Assembly: GCA_038234045.1 (NCBI GenBank)
Contig: JBBSUX010000064.1
Location: 1 to 14,557 of the forward strand
DNA length: 14,557 bases
Direction: 5' to 3'
Source: JBBSUX01 sp038234045
Lineage (GTDB): Bacteria; Pseudomonadota; Gammaproteobacteria; Burkholderiales; Burkholderiaceae_C
Every line of letters starts with the position of its first letter. Positions within the stretch are counted from its first letter, which is position 1. A program made the position numbers and the translations under genes. Below are positions 13,563 to 14,557 of the stretch, one piece after another. The notes beneath the pieces were generated by a model, which did not search any database, was not told where the DNA came from, and worked only from the letters and a program-made list of their open reading frames with translations.

Positions 13563-14557
13563 CTACTGACTCGGTGCCGAAGCCAAAGCAGGGAAATCCT
13601 CTTCGAGAAATTCACCTGGTCCGCGCTTGCCGGTGGCATGGCGTTCGACTTCCTGTGCGCGCAACTGCACTCTGCGAATCTTGCCGGAAATGGTCTTGGG
13701 TAACTCGTCGACAAACTCAATGCGCCGCACGCGCAGGTAGGGCGCCAGCCGTTGGAGCGTGAAGGCGAAGATCGCTTCGGCCACTTCCTTGCTCGGATGC
13801 AGCCCAGGCGCCAACGTGATGAATGCCTTCGGCACAGCCATGCGCAATGGGTCGGGACTGGGCACCACCGCCACTTCGGCAACCGATGCGTGCTCGATCA
13901 ATGCGCTTTCCAGCTCGAACGGGCTGATTCGGTAGTCAGACGCCTTGAACACGTCATCGGTACGGCCGACGAAGGTGATGTAGCCGTCGGCGTCGCGCGC
14001 AGCCACATCGCCGGTGCGGTAGTAGCCATCGCGCATCGCTTTGGCGGTGCGTTCGGCACTGTCTTCATAGCCCGCCATCAAACCCAGCGGCCGTTCGCGC
14101 AGGTCGATGCAGACTTCACCTTCATCAGCTGGCTTGCCTTCGGCGTCCAGCAAATCGATGCGAAAGCCCGGCAATGCACGGCCCATTGAACCGGGTTTGA
14201 CGCGCTGGCCCGGCGCATTGCCGATCTGTGCGGTGGTTTCAGTCTGGCCGTAGCCGTCGCGCAGCGTCAACCCCCAGGCATTGCGCACCCGGTCGATGAC
14301 TTCAGGATTCAGTGGCTCGCCAGCGCCAATGACCTCGCGCAAATTCAGCTTGCCGCGCCAGGCGCCAAGGTCCTCCTGGATCAACATGCGCCATACAGTC
14401 GGCGGCGCGCACAGGCTACTGACATGGTGCGCGGCCAGGGTGGCCAGCAAGCCCTGCGCGTTGAAGCGCGCGCTGTTGTAGATAAAAATACAAGCGCCCG
14501 CAAGCCACGGCGCAAAGAAGCAACTCCAGGCATGCTTGGCCCAGCCCGGCGAGGACA
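13563..14557 (-). CDS. Acyl-CoA synthetase (AMP-binding), C-terminal part, cut by window edge
   Basis: About 330 codons of an ANL-superfamily acyl-CoA synthetase, open at its 5' end at the right edge and ending with TAG at 13563. The reading frame starts inside the protein (SSPGWAKHAWSCFFAPWLAG at the edge). It continues with CAPPTVWRMLIQEDL, the adenylate-binding GYGQTETT, the hinge region YRTGDVAARDADGYITFVGR, FKASDYRISPFELES, and the C-terminal PKTISGKIRR with the catalytic lysine. These activate a carboxylic acid as acyl-AMP and then acyl-CoA. The wording GWAKHAWS...FAPW and PPTVWRML resembles medium-chain/ACSM-like and acetate-type synthetases; substrate cannot be fixed. SDYRISPFE replaces the commoner SGYRIGPFE. 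It converges on lysR and need not belong to the itaconate operon. A TTG at 14450 is internal, not the true start. Confidence 0.92.
   Translation of the reverse strand, partial: SSPGWAKHAWSCFFAPWLAGACIFIYNSARFNAQGLLATLAAHHVSSLCAPPTVWRMLIQEDLGAWRGKLNLREVIGAGEPLNPEVIDRVRNAWGLTLRDGYGQTETTAQIGNAPGQRVKPGSMGRALPGFRIDLLDAEGKPADEGEVCIDLRERPLGLMAGYEDSAERTAKAMRDGYYRTGDVAARDADGYITFVGRTDDVFKASDYRISPFELESALIEHASVAEVAVVPSPDPLRMAVPKAFITLAPGLHPSKEVAEAIFAFTLQRLAPYLRVRRIEFVDELPKTISGKIRRVQLRAQEVERHATGKRGPGEFLEEDFPALASAPSQ

Overview
The window (14,557 bp, GC-rich, no tRNA, rRNA, CRISPR array or insertion sequence seen) looks like a chromosomal segment of a betaproteobacterium of the order Burkholderiales, most likely family Comamonadaceae (Variovorax/Acidovorax/Polaromonas type). 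This rests on the protein wording of SucA, SucB and Lpd, on the gene order sucA-sucB-lpdA-zapE, and on palindromic intergenic elements of a kind I associate with that family. No species can be named from the sequence alone.

Region 1 (1-6487, all minus strand) is housekeeping. It holds the 2-oxoglutarate dehydrogenase complex in transcription order sucA (E1), sucB/odhB (E2) and lpdA (E3), followed by the start of zapE (AFG1-type ATPase), which runs off the left edge. The sucB-lpdA gap (166 bp) and the lpdA-zapE gap (58 bp) each carry a palindromic element. A perfect 17-bp palindrome sits just upstream of the sucA start.

Region 2 (6488-13417) is a catabolic cluster: a plus-strand LysR regulator divergent from five minus-strand genes. 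In transcription order these are a MaoC/hotdog hydratase (ich-like), an acyl-CoA dehydrogenase, a family III CoA-transferase (ict-like), an MmgE/PrpD protein and a CitE-type lyase (ccl-like). The gene content matches the itaconate degradation cluster of Pseudomonas aeruginosa (PA0877-PA0883, from memory) except that the ring-cleaving dioxygenase/glyoxalase-type member is absent. The inferred route is itaconate -> itaconyl-CoA -> (S)-citramalyl-CoA -> acetyl-CoA + pyruvate. The acyl-CoA dehydrogenase and the MmgE/PrpD protein have no assigned step in that route and are the most interesting unknowns. The CoA-transferase of this pathway uses succinyl-CoA, the product of the complex encoded in region 1.

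Region 3 (13563-14557) is the C-terminal part of an ACSM-like acyl-CoA synthetase on the minus strand. It converges on lysR and is cut by the right edge.

The most unusual non-coding observation is a pair of related 47-bp palindromic elements, at 464-510 and at 8800-8846 on the opposite strand, 30/47 identical without gaps. They look like two copies of a dispersed repeat family.
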